Source: Pontibacter sp. HSC-14F20 (GTDB lineage Bacteria > Bacteroidota > Bacteroidia > Cytophagales > Hymenobacteraceae). From it: DNA of 50,014 bases. This document shows, piece by piece, positions 9,011-17,710 of the stretch; positions within the stretch are counted from its first letter, which is position 1, and each line of letters starts with the position of its first letter. Where the stretch lies: the NCBI RefSeq assembly GCF_019599265.1, contig NZ_JAHZTC010000026.1:1-50014 (forward strand). The letters run 5' to 3'. A program made the translations under genes and the position numbers. The notes under the pieces were generated by a model. The model was not told where the DNA came from and did no database searches. It saw only the letters and a program-made list of their open reading frames with translations.

Positions 9011-10033
9011 ATGGACAACAGATACAAAGCAAAAATAGGAATCAGCATCGGCGACACAAACGGCATTGGCCCGGAAGTCATCGTCAAAACACTATCAGAC
9101 CAGCGAATCCTCAACTTCTGCACCCCCGTAATCTACGGTTCTGCCGCAGTTATGAACAAGGTGCGCAAGGCTTTAAGTGCCGAGCATTTCCACTACCAGC
9201 AGGTTGATTCTGCACAGGAGCTTATACCTAAGAAGATCAACCTGATTAACTGCTGGGAAGAAGATATCGCGGTAGAGCCGGGTACACCAAAGCCGGAATC
9301 TGGCAAGGCCTCGCTTGACTCGTTGCTGGCTGCTGCTCGCGACCTGAAAGATGGTTTGCTGGATGGATTGGTGACCGCCCCGATTGACAAAGACAACATC
9401 CAGTCCGAAGAGTTCCGTTTCCCGGGTCACACCGAGTTCCTGACCTCCTACTTTGATGCAGCCGACAGCCTGATGCTGCTTGTGAGCGACGACCTGCGTG
9501 TAGCAACCGTCACGGGCCATATACCTGTGAAGGATGTAGCCAGCAAGCTCAGCTTTGACCTGATCATCCGTAAGATCACCATCCTGCAGGAGTCGTTGCG
9601 AAAAGATTTTGGTATCCTGAAACCGCGCATCGCCGTGTTAGGCTTCAATCCGCACGCCGGTGAAAAAGGTTTGCTGGGAACTGAAGAACTGGAGATAATC
9701 CGCCCCGCTGTGATGCACCTGAAAGACAAAGGCCATTTGGTGTTCGGCCCCTACCCGGCCGACGGCTTCTTTGGCATGCGCCTGTACAAGCAGTTTGACG
9801 CGGTGCTGAGTATGTACCACGACCAGGGACTTATTCCTTTTAAGACACTGGCCATGGAGACCGGGGTGAACTATACGGCTGGCCTGCCGATCGTACGTAC
9901 CTCCCCGGATCACGGCACAGCATACGACATAGCCGGTAAGCACACAGCCGATGAAACCTCTTTCAGAGAAGCGTTGTTCCTTGCCTGCGACATCATAAAA
10001 AAGCGCCAGACAGAGCAAAAGGCTGTTTTATAA
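9011..10033 (+). CDS. pdxA: 4-hydroxythreonine-4-phosphate dehydrogenase PdxA
   Basis: 340 aa from MDNRYKAKIGISIGDTNGIGPE; the open frame extends further left into pepA but homology begins at this ATG. PdxA oxidises 4-phosphohydroxy-L-threonine in the DXP-dependent route to pyridoxal phosphate. Visible are the N-terminal GDTNGIGPEV, FPGHTEFL, the metal-binding histidine region (GFNPHAGE), MYHDQGLIPFK and RTSPDHGTAYDIAG. It is a complete family member. Confidence 0.95.
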   Translation: MDNRYKAKIGISIGDTNGIGPEVIVKTLSDQRILNFCTPVIYGSAAVMNKVRKALSAEHFHYQQVDSAQELIPKKINLINCWEEDIAVEPGTPKPESGKASLDSLLAAARDLKDGLLDGLVTAPIDKDNIQSEEFRFPGHTEFLTSYFDAADSLMLLVSDDLRVATVTGHIPVKDVASKLSFDLIIRKITILQESLRKDFGILKPRIAVLGFNPHAGEKGLLGTEELEIIRPAVMHLKDKGHLVFGPYPADGFFGMRLYKQFDAVLSMYHDQGLIPFKTLAMETGVNYTAGLPIVRTSPDHGTAYDIAGKHTADETSFREALFLACDIIKKRQTEQKAVL

Positions 10034-10050
10034 ATCGGGCTGCTATTTTA

Positions 10051-10076
10051 TTTGTCAAATTAATGTTCTAATTTTG
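10051..10076 (+). promoter_or_regulatory. Probable promoter of yceD-rpmF-plsX
   Basis: TTTG (10051-10054) and a perfect -7 box TAATTTTG (10069-10076) lie just before the yceD GTG. The 14-base spacer is shorter than the consensus. Confidence 0.5.
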
Positions 10077-10099
10077 CGTCTTGCAATAAAAACACGGTA

Positions 10100-10648
10100 G
10101 TGAAAAAGCTAAGAGACTACGAAATCGGCATAGCCAAACTCAGTAATAAGAAGCATGATTACGAGTTTGAGATGGACGATTCATTCTTTGCTTTGTTTGA
10201 GCAGGAGATCATACTGGGGGGAAAGCTACTGGCAAAAGTAGAACTCGATAAAACCGAGTCGCTGCTGACGCTGCATTTTGACATAAAAGGGCACGTGCGC
10301 CTCACCTGTGACCGCAGTCTGGAGGAATTTGACCAGCCAGTGGACATCGAAGAGACGCTGTTAATCAAGTACGGAGAGGAAAATGCCGAGCTGGATGAAG
10401 ATTTGTGGCAGATTACGCCCGAGACGCAGACGCTCAATGTAGCACAGCACCTGTATGATTACATAGGATTATCGCTGCCTATGAAAAAGCTTCACCCACG
10501 TTTTGTGGAAGAGCTGGACGAAGATGATGAAAGGGATATCCTGATCTATTCTTCACGAAAGGCAGACGACAGTGAAGGTAATGACAACGACGGAGATGAC
10601 GATGATGACATTGACCCACGTTGGGATGCCTTGAAAAACCTGAACTAA
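10100..10648 (+). CDS. yceD: YceD/DUF177 family protein
   Basis: 182 aa with a GTG start. DUF177/YceD proteins are linked to 23S rRNA accumulation and are nearly always encoded beside rpmF, as here. Residues about 40-150 fit the family (DIKGHVRLTCDRSLEEFDQPV). The C-terminus is a very acidic tail (NDNDGDDDDDIDPRWDALKNL) ending in the conserved PRWDALKNL. The usual Cys pair is reduced: only one Cys is seen. The biochemical role is unclear even in model organisms. Confidence 0.88.
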   Translation: MKKLRDYEIGIAKLSNKKHDYEFEMDDSFFALFEQEIILGGKLLAKVELDKTESLLTLHFDIKGHVRLTCDRSLEEFDQPVDIEETLLIKYGEENAELDEDLWQITPETQTLNVAQHLYDYIGLSLPMKKLHPRFVEELDEDDERDILIYSSRKADDSEGNDNDGDDDDDIDPRWDALKNLN

Positions 10649-10702
10649 CAAGCAGTAGAATAATAAAGTATTAAATAACAGCAAGTAAATTTATAACTAA
10701 AA

Positions 10703-10900
10703 ATGGCACATCCTAAACGCAAGATTTCGAAGACCAGAAGAGATAAGAGAAGAACTCATCAGAAGCTCTCTGAGAAAGCGATTGCAATCTGCCCTACTAC
10801 AGACACTCCTCACCTGTTCCACCATGCTTATGTGGTAGAAGGCGACCTGTATCACAAAGGCAAACTGGCGATCAAAAATTATACGACCAACGCTCAGTAA
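10703..10900 (+). CDS. rpmF: 50S ribosomal protein L32
   Basis: 65 aa, complete. The N-terminus [18 protein letters not shown] is the diagnostic L32 start. Only one cysteine (C30, ICPTTDTPH) remains of the zinc-ribbon positions, so this is a non-zinc (C-minus) form. Position between yceD and plsX is the conserved bacterial order. Confidence 0.97.
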   Translation: MAHPKRKISKTRRDKRRTHQKLSEKAIAICPTTDTPHLFHHAYVVEGDLYHKGKLAIKNYTTNAQ

Positions 10901-10951
10901 TCGAATCCTGTACTCCGTTTCAGTTCTGTATAATTTAACTTCATCCAGTAC

Positions 10952-11896
10952 ATGAGAATCGCCCTGGACGCTATGGGCGGCGACTATGCACCTGAAGCAA
11001 ACGTGAAAGGTGCTATGCTAGCCGCAGAACAGCTCGAAGAAGATTATGAAATCCTGCTCATTGGCAAGGAAGATATTCTGAATCAGCTGCTGAAAGAATA
11101 TGGTTATACTGGCTCTGTTATAAAGGTGGTCAACGCCACTCAAGTGATTGAAATGGGAGAGCATCCCACAAAAGCACTTACTCAGAAGCCAGACTCCAGT
11201 ATCGCTGTGGGTTTTGGTATGCTTAAGGCTGAAAAAGCACATGCTTTTTGCAGCACAGGCAATACCGGAGCAATGCTGGTAGGTGCCATGTTCAGCGTAA
11301 AAGCTGTAGAAGGCATTTTAAGACCATCTATCGGCGGTTTGGTACCAAAGCTCAATGGTGGCTTCGGTATTATACTGGATGTGGGAGCAAACGCTGACTG
11401 CAAGCCTGAAGTACTGGAGCAGTTCGGCGAAATTGGTTCTATCTACGCCAAGTACGTGCTGGAGATCGAAAATCCGAAAGTCGGGCTGATGAACCTGGGA
11501 GAAGAGGAAGGCAAGGGCACTGTCAATACACAGGCAGCGTACCAGCGCCTCAAAGTTAACCCAAACATCAATTTCATTGGCAACATCGAAGGACGCGACA
11601 TGTTCAACGACAGAGCCGATGTGATTGTTTGTGACGGGTATACCGGCAACATCATCCTGAAAATGGCAGAGTCTGTCTACGATATCCTGAGCGAGAAGAA
11701 CATGCACGATCCGTTTTTCGACAAGTTCAACTACGAGGCCGTAGGCGGTAGCCCAATCCTGGGTATAAATGGCAACGCCGTTATCGGACATGGTGTATCT
11801 TCCCCTCTGGCTGTCTGCAACATGGTGCTGCAGGCCCAGAAAATGGTAGCCACCAATCTGTCTCAGCGATTCATAAAGCATACAGGCGTCCAATAA
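10952..11896 (+). CDS. plsX: Phosphate acyltransferase PlsX
   Basis: 314 aa. PlsX makes acyl-phosphate from acyl-ACP, the first step of phospholipid synthesis by the PlsX/PlsY route. Diagnostic stretches are [20 protein letters not shown] at the start, [15 protein letters not shown] and [11 protein letters not shown]. It sits between rpmF and fabH as in many bacteria, tying ribosome and fatty-acid genes together. A long-loop hairpin follows before fabH. Confidence 0.96.
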   Translation: MRIALDAMGGDYAPEANVKGAMLAAEQLEEDYEILLIGKEDILNQLLKEYGYTGSVIKVVNATQVIEMGEHPTKALTQKPDSSIAVGFGMLKAEKAHAFCSTGNTGAMLVGAMFSVKAVEGILRPSIGGLVPKLNGGFGIILDVGANADCKPEVLEQFGEIGSIYAKYVLEIENPKVGLMNLGEEEGKGTVNTQAAYQRLKVNPNINFIGNIEGRDMFNDRADVIVCDGYTGNIILKMAESVYDILSEKNMHDPFFDKFNYEAVGGSPILGINGNAVIGHGVSSPLAVCNMVLQAQKMVATNLSQRFIKHTGVQ

Positions 11897-11924
11897 AAGG
11901 CGCTGGCTTCGGCCAAACAATTTT

Positions 11925-11985
11925 CTTGGCACAAACTGTCTCTCTACTCTTTTTGCGTAACGACGGTTTGTGCCAAGTTTTTTTT
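11925..11985 (+). terminator. Long-loop hairpin with T-run between plsX and fabH
   Basis: CTTGGCACAAAC (11925-11936) pairs perfectly with GTTTGTGCCAAG (11966-11977), a 12-bp stem with a 29-nt loop, then eight T. It can terminate plsX transcripts. The long loop leaves room for an alternative structure, so attenuation of fabH is possible but not shown. Confidence 0.75.
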
Positions 11986-12030
11986 ATTATATTGCCGTCT
12001 TAAACTTCCAACACTTATACCTTTCACATT

Positions 12031-13029
12031 ATGAGTAAAATTACTGCCGCGATCACAGGTGTGGCTGGCTATGTTCCGGATTACGTGCTGACGAACAAGG
12101 AACTGGAGACCATGGTGGAGACAAACGATGAATGGATCCTTTCGCGCACGGGCATCAAAGAAAGGCGCATCCTGAAGGGCGAAGGTAAAGGCACTTCGCA
12201 TATTGCAGTACCGGCAGTACTGGAGCTTCTTAAAAAAACGAATACAAAACCAGAAGAAATAGAGCTGCTCATTTGCGCCACCACCACTCCTGATATGGTA
12301 TTTCCGGCTACGGCCAACCTGATCACGGCTGAGGTAGGCGCTGTAAATGCCTTTGGTTACGATCTGCAGGCAGCCTGCTCCGGTTTCCTCTACGCATTGG
12401 CCACTGCCTCCAAATTCATTGAAACAGGGCAGTACAAGAAAATAGTGGTAGTAGGTGCCGATAAGATGTCTTCTATAATTGATTATACCGACCGCGCTAC
12501 CTGTATCATTTTTGGTGATGGTGGCGGTGCTGTGATGCTGGAGCCTAACACAGAAGGTTACGGTATTCTGGACTCAGTATTGAAGTCAGATGGCACAGGT
12601 GCACAGTACCTGCACATGAAAGCAGGCGGCAGCCGCAAACCAGCTACCGTTGAAACGGTGCAGGCACGTGAGCACTACGCCTACCAGGAAGGACAGCAGG
12701 TATTTAAGTTTGCGGTAAAAGGTATGGCAGATGTGTCCGCCGAAGTGATGGAGCGAAACGACCTCACAGCGGAAGATGTCGCCTGGCTGGTTCCACACCA
12801 GGCAAATAAGCGTATTATCGATGCGACGGCTAACCGCATGGGCGTGGGCAGCGACAAGGTAATGCTTAACATCGAACGTTACGGTAATACCACAAGCGGC
12901 ACCATTCCACTTTGCCTCTGGGAATATGAAAAGCAGCTAAAAAAAGGAGACAACCTGATTCTGGCAGCCTTTGGAGGCGGCTTTACCTGGGGAGCTATCT
13001 ATGTGAAATGGGCTTACGATCCGAAATAA
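12031..13029 (+). CDS. fabH: Beta-ketoacyl-ACP synthase III (FabH)
   Basis: 332 aa. It condenses acetyl-CoA (or a branched acyl-CoA) with malonyl-ACP to start fatty-acid synthesis. The catalytic triad is visible: C116 in [12 protein letters not shown]256 in VPHQANK and N286 in GNTTSG. The C-terminal FGGGFTWGA is typical. It follows plsX after a terminator-like hairpin and is followed by a strong bidirectional terminator. Primer preference (straight or branched) cannot be read from the sequence. Confidence 0.95.
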   Translation: MSKITAAITGVAGYVPDYVLTNKELETMVETNDEWILSRTGIKERRILKGEGKGTSHIAVPAVLELLKKTNTKPEEIELLICATTTPDMVFPATANLITAEVGAVNAFGYDLQAACSGFLYALATASKFIETGQYKKIVVVGADKMSSIIDYTDRATCIIFGDGGGAVMLEPNTEGYGILDSVLKSDGTGAQYLHMKAGGSRKPATVETVQAREHYAYQEGQQVFKFAVKGMADVSAEVMERNDLTAEDVAWLVPHQANKRIIDATANRMGVGSDKVMLNIERYGNTTSGTIPLCLWEYEKQLKKGDNLILAAFGGGFTWGAIYVKWAYDPK

Positions 13030-13040
13030 ATACTCTTTTC

Positions 13041-13082
13041 ATAAACAGGAAAAGCGGCACTTCAGCCGCTTTTCCTGTTTAT
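13041..13082. terminator. Bidirectional terminator after fabH
   Basis: An 18-bp perfect stem: ATAAACAGGAAAAGCGGC (13041-13058) with its complement (13065-13082) around an ACTTCA loop. It lies between convergent fabH and the CZB-like gene. The U-run on either strand is weak, but the stem is strong. Confidence 0.75.
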
Positions 13083-13101
13083 AGGTTATTTGCCGGATAG
13101 C

Positions 13102-13467
13102 TTATACCATATCGGTCCGTAATGCCAGTCTTTTTTCCATTTGCGAGAGCAGTTCCTGAAACCGGTCAGACAACTTCTCTATATCTTTCATCCCTGCATG
13201 CGCCTGGTCGATGTTGCCTTTTCGGTAAAGACTGAACAGCTGATTGGCATTTGCAAGTAAGTCACCATGTGTTTTCTGAAGACTGTAAAGCTCCGGCTCG
13301 TTCCCGTACTTCACCTTCCCTACCTGCGAAAACCAATGGCTGATCGGACCTGCATCTGAAAAGAACACGCTATCGAACGCACCACCGTACAGCACAGAGC
13401 GTACCTTGGACTTAAACAGAATATGTTTAATCCGGATCTGCTGAAAATCTACCTGTGCTGAATTCAC
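13102..13467 (-). CDS. Cysteine-less CZB-like domain protein
   Basis: 121 aa, GTG start with AGGAA eight bases upstream. Residues about 8-80 resemble the chemoreceptor zinc-binding (CZB) fold: H15 in KHILFKSKVRS, a GPISHWF segment where CZB has CxLGxW, and later histidines H67 and H90. There is no cysteine at all, so the usual Cys zinc ligand is missing. It is in the same frame as the PAS protein upstream, separated by one TAG and eight sense codons, so it may be the C-terminal domain of that protein cut off by a stop. Function unknown; family match by eye only. Confidence 0.6.
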   Translation of the reverse strand: MNSAQVDFQQIRIKHILFKSKVRSVLYGGAFDSVFFSDAGPISHWFSQVGKVKYGNEPELYSLQKTHGDLLANANQLFSLYRKGNIDQAHAGMKDIEKLSDRFQELLSQMEKRLALRTDMV

Positions 13468-13491
13468 TTGTTTCGTTCCTGAATGATATTG

Positions 13492-14754
13492 CTACAATTC
13501 ATCTACTGCTATACCTAAACCCTGTAGTTTTTTCTTCATCTGGTATTTGTCGGTCACATTAAAACCAGCGACCAGTATACCTACTATCTGCTTATGCTCA
13601 TCAAATAGCGGCTGGAAAATAAAGGTAAGGTAATTGTCTTCCAATTTACCCTGCGCATTGGCGAGCTTCACCACAATTTCTTTGGCCTCAAAAGTTTTAC
13701 CCGTCTGGTATACATTATCAAGTATTTCAATATAGCCCTGATCGGCTACCTCAGGCAAAGCTTCGGCTACGGTTTTACCTATCAGTTTTATGTGTGGGAA
13801 CAATTCCTGATACTTTGGATTAACCAGTTCATAGCGATGTTCCGGACCTCTCAAAATACTGAAAAAAGTGGGAGACTGCATGATCAGGCGCTCCAGTGTC
13901 ATGCGTTCGTTTTCGACTTTGCGGTAAGCGATCTGTACCTGATCCGCCAATTCCGACATCTGCTCGTTGCTGGCCAACAGTTCCTGCACCAACTTCTTCA
14001 TATCATGAATGTCACTACAGCTCCCTAGCCACATCCGAATCGTTCCATCATCATGCAGCATGGGTAAATAGCGACTCAGGTGCCAGCGATAATCGCCCTC
14101 TTTGTCACGGATGCGGATCTCTACCTGGCTGGCCTCCCCTTTCTCGAGAGATTGCTGCCAGGATTTCAATGCCCCTGGCAAATCTTGCGGGTGGATCGTT
14201 TCTTTCCATCCACCGGCCATCAACTGCTCAACCGGTACACCTGTGTAGGTTTCCCATTGCTTATTAAAATAAGTAGAATTTCCTGCAGCATCATCGGCAT
14301 CAATCAACTGAGGCATTGAGTCAGCCATAAACCGGAATTTCTGCCCGATATCCTGCAAGGCCATTTTAGTTTCTTCCCGCTCAGTCACGTCTTTTGTTTC
14401 CTGCAGTACATACAACAGGTTGCCCTGATCGTCCATGATTGGTGTATGAGAGGCTTCCCAGTAACGCTCATCGTAACCGCTCCCATCAGGTCTGGCAATT
14501 GCGTAGCGTATCACGTCAAGGTATACCTTCTGGCGTTTGCGTATGGCCTCCTCAATAGAAAGTCGCACCGGATTCACTTCAAAAGGAACATTGGGTTCCG
14601 GAAAAGCTTCGAGCAAAAAATGTTTGCCCAGAATATTATCCAGCTGTCGCATTGTAACTTCCAGATAGCGCTTGTTGGCCCCTACGATTTTCTGGTCCGG
14701 GTCAAGCAGTACCATGGCTTCAGGTGTGTTATAAAAAATGAGCTTGTAATCCAT
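13492..14754 (-). CDS. Triple-PAS sensory protein without output domain
   Basis: 420 aa, soluble. Three PAS domains are visible: about 6-130 (ends LYVLQETKDVTERE), 140-255 (PAS_3/PAC type, ending MWLGSCSDIHDMKKL) and 295-405 (ends VAGFNVTDKYQMKKK), with a short coiled coil at about 255-290. It stops there: no histidine-kinase, GGDEF or receiver domain. The CZB-like ORF follows in the same frame. PAS domains sense ligands, redox or light, or mediate dimerisation; the signal cannot be read here. A hairpin with T-run lies just before the ATG. Confidence 0.8.
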   Translation of the reverse strand: MDYKLIFYNTPEAMVLLDPDQKIVGANKRYLEVTMRQLDNILGKHFLLEAFPEPNVPFEVNPVRLSIEEAIRKRQKVYLDVIRYAIARPDGSGYDERYWEASHTPIMDDQGNLLYVLQETKDVTEREETKMALQDIGQKFRFMADSMPQLIDADDAAGNSTYFNKQWETYTGVPVEQLMAGGWKETIHPQDLPGALKSWQQSLEKGEASQVEIRIRDKEGDYRWHLSRYLPMLHDDGTIRMWLGSCSDIHDMKKLVQELLASNEQMSELADQVQIAYRKVENERMTLERLIMQSPTFFSILRGPEHRYELVNPKYQELFPHIKLIGKTVAEALPEVADQGYIEILDNVYQTGKTFEAKEIVVKLANAQGKLEDNYLTFIFQPLFDEHKQIVGILVAGFNVTDKYQMKKKLQGLGIAVDEL

Positions 14755-14773
14755 GAAAAAAGAAATTTATATT

Positions 14774-14825
14774 AAAAAAGCCTGCAAATTGGGAGTTGTG
14801 GGCATACAACCATACGGAAGCAGGC
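14774..14825 (-). promoter_or_regulatory. Hairpin with T-run in the PAS-gene leader
   Basis: On the minus strand GCCTGC (14825-14820) pairs with GCAGGC (14785-14780), followed by TTTTTT, 20 bases before the PAS start. A second stem GTTGT/ACAAC lies inside the loop. It looks like an attenuator or a stop for an upstream transcript. The rest of this 301-base gap (14826-15055) holds the efp promoter; on the minus strand TAATTTAG near 14870 is a weak -7 box for the PAS gene. Confidence 0.45.
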
Positions 14826-14952
14826 AAAAAGCACATACATTAGTACGGGCTCTTATTTAAAATAATGGCTAAATTATATAAAATAAATGACTTGTCACGC
14901 CTCGCTTTCACTGTGGTTTTATAGGAGCACACAAGCGAAAAGCCCTAAGCTT

Positions 14953-14986
14953 TTTGATCAATATTTGAGTATAATAGCTAACTTTG
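14953..14986 (+). promoter_or_regulatory. Probable efp-acc promoter
   Basis: TAACTTTG (14979-14986) is a perfect -7 box; TTTG at 14953-14956 is a possible -33 box with a 22-base spacer. It lies 70 bases before the efp start and probably drives efp, accB and accC. Confidence 0.55.
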
Positions 14987-15055
14987 TTTGCAAGACAGCG
15001 AATTGCGCTATACTTTTATCGTTTCATTTAATATCAAGCGTAACAACACCACACT

Positions 15056-15619
15056 ATGGCAACCACAGCTGACATCAGAAATGGTCTGTGCATGGAATTT
15101 AACAACGACCTCTATGTAGTAGTTGAATTTCAACACGTTAAACCAGGCAAGGGCCCCGCTTTCGTGAGAACGAAGCTTCGTAACATCAAAACCGGGAAAT
15201 TATTAGATAACACTTTCTCAGCTGGTCATAAGATCACTACTGCACGTGTAGAGCAACGTCCCCACCAGTACATTTACAAGGACGACATGGGCTATAACTT
15301 TATGGACATGAGTACTTTTGAGCAGGTTGCGCTTGATGAGAAAATGGTTCCTTTTGCCGATCTGATGAAAGAAGGTCAGGAAGTAACTATCCTTTTCCAT
15401 GCTGAAACTGAAACCCCGCTCACTTGCGAAATCCCTCCTTTTGTGGAGCTCACAATTACTTATACCGAGCCGGGTCTTAAAGGTGATACAGCCACCAATG
15501 CATCGAAACCAGCCATTGTAGAAACTGGTGCCACTATCCAGGTGCCGCTATTCATTGGCCAGGACGAAAAAATAAAAGTAGACACTAGAACTTATTCTTA
15601 CGCAGAACGAGTAAAATAA
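15056..15619 (+). CDS. efp: Elongation factor P
   Basis: 187 aa. EF-P rescues ribosomes stalled at polyproline stretches. The three beta domains are complete. The tip of domain I reads [10 protein letters not shown] with Lys32 at the position that is modified (or left bare) in bacteria. The C-terminus ([13 protein letters not shown]) is typical. accB starts four bases after the stop; efp-accB-accC is a conserved gene order. Confidence 0.97.
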   Translation: MATTADIRNGLCMEFNNDLYVVVEFQHVKPGKGPAFVRTKLRNIKTGKLLDNTFSAGHKITTARVEQRPHQYIYKDDMGYNFMDMSTFEQVALDEKMVPFADLMKEGQEVTILFHAETETPLTCEIPPFVELTITYTEPGLKGDTATNASKPAIVETGATIQVPLFIGQDEKIKVDTRTYSYAERVK

Positions 15620-15623
15620 TAAC

Positions 15624-16118
15624 ATGAAAGCTAAAGAAATCCAGGACCTTATTGACTTTATCGCCAAGTCTGGTTTGAATAAAGTAAACATTGAGACAGA
15701 AGAATTCAAAATCTCGGTGAAACGTGATCCAGACCAGAAGGTGAGCTATGTGAAGGAGTCGCCATCCGCTTCGCATCACGTTGCAGCTCCTGCAGCAGCT
15801 CCAGCTGCCGCACCTCAGGGTTCTGCTGCACCAGCCGCTCCGGCAGCCCCTGCTGCACCGGCCAGCGACGATAGCAAATACATCGCTATCAAAGCACCTA
15901 TGATCGGCACTTTCTACCGTTCTTCCAGTCCGGACAAGCCAGCGTTTGTTAATGTAGGCGATGAAATTAAAAAAGGCCAGGTGATCTGTATTATCGAAGC
16001 AATGAAGCTCTTCAATGAGATCGAGTCAGAGGTATCGGGCAAGATCGTGAAGGTGCTGGTAGACAACGCCAACCCGGTTGAGTACGATCAGCCGTTGTTC
16101 CTGGTAGATCCTAGCTAA
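15624..16118 (+). CDS. accB: Biotin carboxyl carrier protein of acetyl-CoA carboxylase
   Basis: 164 aa. It carries biotin between the carboxylase and transferase sites. An N-terminal helix-rich part is followed by an Ala/Pro-rich linker (about 52-82) and the biotinyl domain (about 85-164). The biotin-accepting Lys128 sits in EAMKLFNE, and the thumb region [10 protein letters not shown] is present. Four bases after efp; 112 bases of repeat-like sequence separate it from accC. Confidence 0.97.
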   Translation: MKAKEIQDLIDFIAKSGLNKVNIETEEFKISVKRDPDQKVSYVKESPSASHHVAAPAAAPAAAPQGSAAPAAPAAPAAPASDDSKYIAIKAPMIGTFYRSSSPDKPAFVNVGDEIKKGQVICIIEAMKLFNEIESEVSGKIVKVLVDNANPVEYDQPLFLVDPS

Positions 16119-16120
16119 TT

Positions 16121-16230
16121 AATTGATTTGAAAATGTGAAGATTTGAAAATGGAGAAGGCGAATACCCTCTCCATTTTTATATCGATTTCACTACGATCG
16201 CTACATTTCCAAATCTCCAAATCTGACAAT
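16121..16230. repeat. Intergenic inverted-repeat element between accB and accC
   Basis: The left arm has two direct copies of GATTTGAAAATG (16125-16136, 16141-16152). The right arm has their near-complement CATTTCCAAATC (16204-16215) and a second CCAAATC. Inside lies a perfect 10-bp hairpin, AAAATGGAGA (16147-16156) with TCTCCATTTT (16169-16178), followed by T-rich sequence like a weak terminator, and a near-palindrome CTACGATCGCTAC (16192-16204). It resembles other gaps in this window (23536-23712, 27067-27299, 40785-40940). Confidence 0.6.
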
Positions 16231-17574
16231 ATGTTTAAAAAAATATTAATCGCTAACCGAGGCGAGATTGCCCTGCGCATCATCCGTACCTGTAAAGAGA
16301 TGGGCATCAAGACGGTAGCCGTATATTCTACCGCTGATAAGGAAAGCCTGCACGTGCGTTTTGCTGATGAAGCCGTATGTATCGGCCCTCCTCCAAGTGC
16401 GCAGTCCTACCTGAACATGCCCAACCTGATCTCGGCTGCCGAGATCACCAACGCCGATGCGATTCACCCAGGTTACGGTTTCCTTTCAGAGAATGCTGAG
16501 TTCTCGCGCATTTGTGCCGAGCACAACATCAAATTTATTGGTGCTTCTCCGGAGATGATCAACTCCATGGGTGACAAGGCCTCTGCCAAGGACACCATGA
16601 AGAAGGCCGGGGTGCCTACTATACCTGGCTCTGATGGCTTGCTTAAGTCTGCAGAAGAAGGCAAGAAACTGGCTAAGAAGATCAAGTACCCGGTTATCAT
16701 CAAGGCAACTGCCGGTGGTGGTGGACGTGGTATGCGTATCATCAAGAGCGAAGAAGAGTTCGATAAGGCATGGAACGATGCCCGTACTGAGTCTAAAGCT
16801 GCTTTCGGCAACGATGGCATCTATTTGGAGAAGTTTATTGAGGAGCCGCGTCACATCGAAATACAACTGATTGGTGACCAGCACGGCCAGGTAGCGCATC
16901 TTTCGGAGCGTGACTGCTCCATCCAGCGTCGTCACCAGAAACTGGTGGAGGAAACGCCTTCTCCATTTATCAACGACGACCTGCGTGACCGTATGGGCAA
17001 GGCGGCTATTAAAGGCGCCAAAGCTATCAATTATGAAGGGGTAGGCACGATCGAGTTCCTGGTAGACAAGCACCGCGAGTTCTACTTTATGGAGATGAAC
17101 ACCCGTATTCAGGTAGAGCACCCGATCACGGAAGAGGTAATTGATTACGACCTGATCAAAGAACAGATCAAAGTAGCGGCTGGAGAGAAGATCACAGGCA
17201 AAAACTACTATCCGAAGATGCACGCCATTGAGTGCCGCATCAACGCAGAGGATCCGAAGAACAACTTCCGCCCTTCTCCGGGTAAAATCACCAACCTGCA
17301 TGTTCCAGGCGGTCATGGTGTGCGTGTAGACTCGCACGTATACTCTGGCTATACCATCCCGTCAAACTACGACTCGATGATCGCCAAGCTGATCGTGAGC
17401 GCGCAGACACGTGAGGAGGCGCTTGTGAAAATGAAGCGCGCTTTGAGCGAGTTTGTGATCGAGGGAGTGAAAACCACAGTGCCTTTCCACCTGAAGCTGA
17501 TGGATGATCCTGGCTTTAAGGAAGGTAACTTCACGACAGCATACCTGGATAACTTTGATTTCAGTTCGCTCTAA
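16231..17574 (+). CDS. accC: Biotin carboxylase subunit of acetyl-CoA carboxylase
   Basis: 447 aa from [14 protein letters not shown]; the open frame runs 29 codons further left into the repeat element, but homology begins here. It carboxylates biotin on AccB using ATP and bicarbonate. ATP-grasp features are visible: the glycine-rich loop [11 protein letters not shown], the HIEIQLIGD segment, the catalytic [14 protein letters not shown], and IECRINAED. Complete. A strong terminator follows, ending the efp-acc operon. Confidence 0.97.
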   Translation: MFKKILIANRGEIALRIIRTCKEMGIKTVAVYSTADKESLHVRFADEAVCIGPPPSAQSYLNMPNLISAAEITNADAIHPGYGFLSENAEFSRICAEHNIKFIGASPEMINSMGDKASAKDTMKKAGVPTIPGSDGLLKSAEEGKKLAKKIKYPVIIKATAGGGGRGMRIIKSEEEFDKAWNDARTESKAAFGNDGIYLEKFIEEPRHIEIQLIGDQHGQVAHLSERDCSIQRRHQKLVEETPSPFINDDLRDRMGKAAIKGAKAINYEGVGTIEFLVDKHREFYFMEMNTRIQVEHPITEEVIDYDLIKEQIKVAAGEKITGKNYYPKMHAIECRINAEDPKNNFRPSPGKITNLHVPGGHGVRVDSHVYSGYTIPSNYDSMIAKLIVSAQTREEALVKMKRALSEFVIEGVKTTVPFHLKLMDDPGFKEGNFTTAYLDNFDFSSL

Positions 17575-17590
17575 ATAAGATGTGTTCTTT

Positions 17591-17625
17591 AAAAAAACCG
17601 GCTCAGCAATGGGCCGGTTTTTTTT
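17591..17625. terminator. Terminator after accC
   Basis: CCGGCTC (17598-17604) pairs with GGGCCGG (17611-17617) with one G-U, flanked by a seven-A run and an eight-T run. Confidence 0.9.
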
Positions 17626-17667
17626 ATTTGGCCTGATATATGTGGGTTTAAAATATAGTACGATTAC

Positions 17668-17675
17668 TACATTTG
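17668..17675 (+). promoter_or_regulatory. Probable -7 box before the lipoprotein gene
   Basis: TACATTTG matches TAnnTTTG, 36 bases before the ATG at 17711. A -33 element is not clear. Confidence 0.5.
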
Positions 17676-17710
17676 CGTTAACTTAGCTATCCACCTCACA
17701 AGATACAGAA

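Noticed and set aside
16144..16230. 29-codon N-terminal extension of accC
   Set aside because: It translates the repeat element; biotin carboxylases begin at [14 protein letters not shown].
16486..17337. 283-aa open frame on the minus strand
   Set aside because: It lies wholly inside accC on the opposite strand and has no family features; a shadow of accC codon structure.
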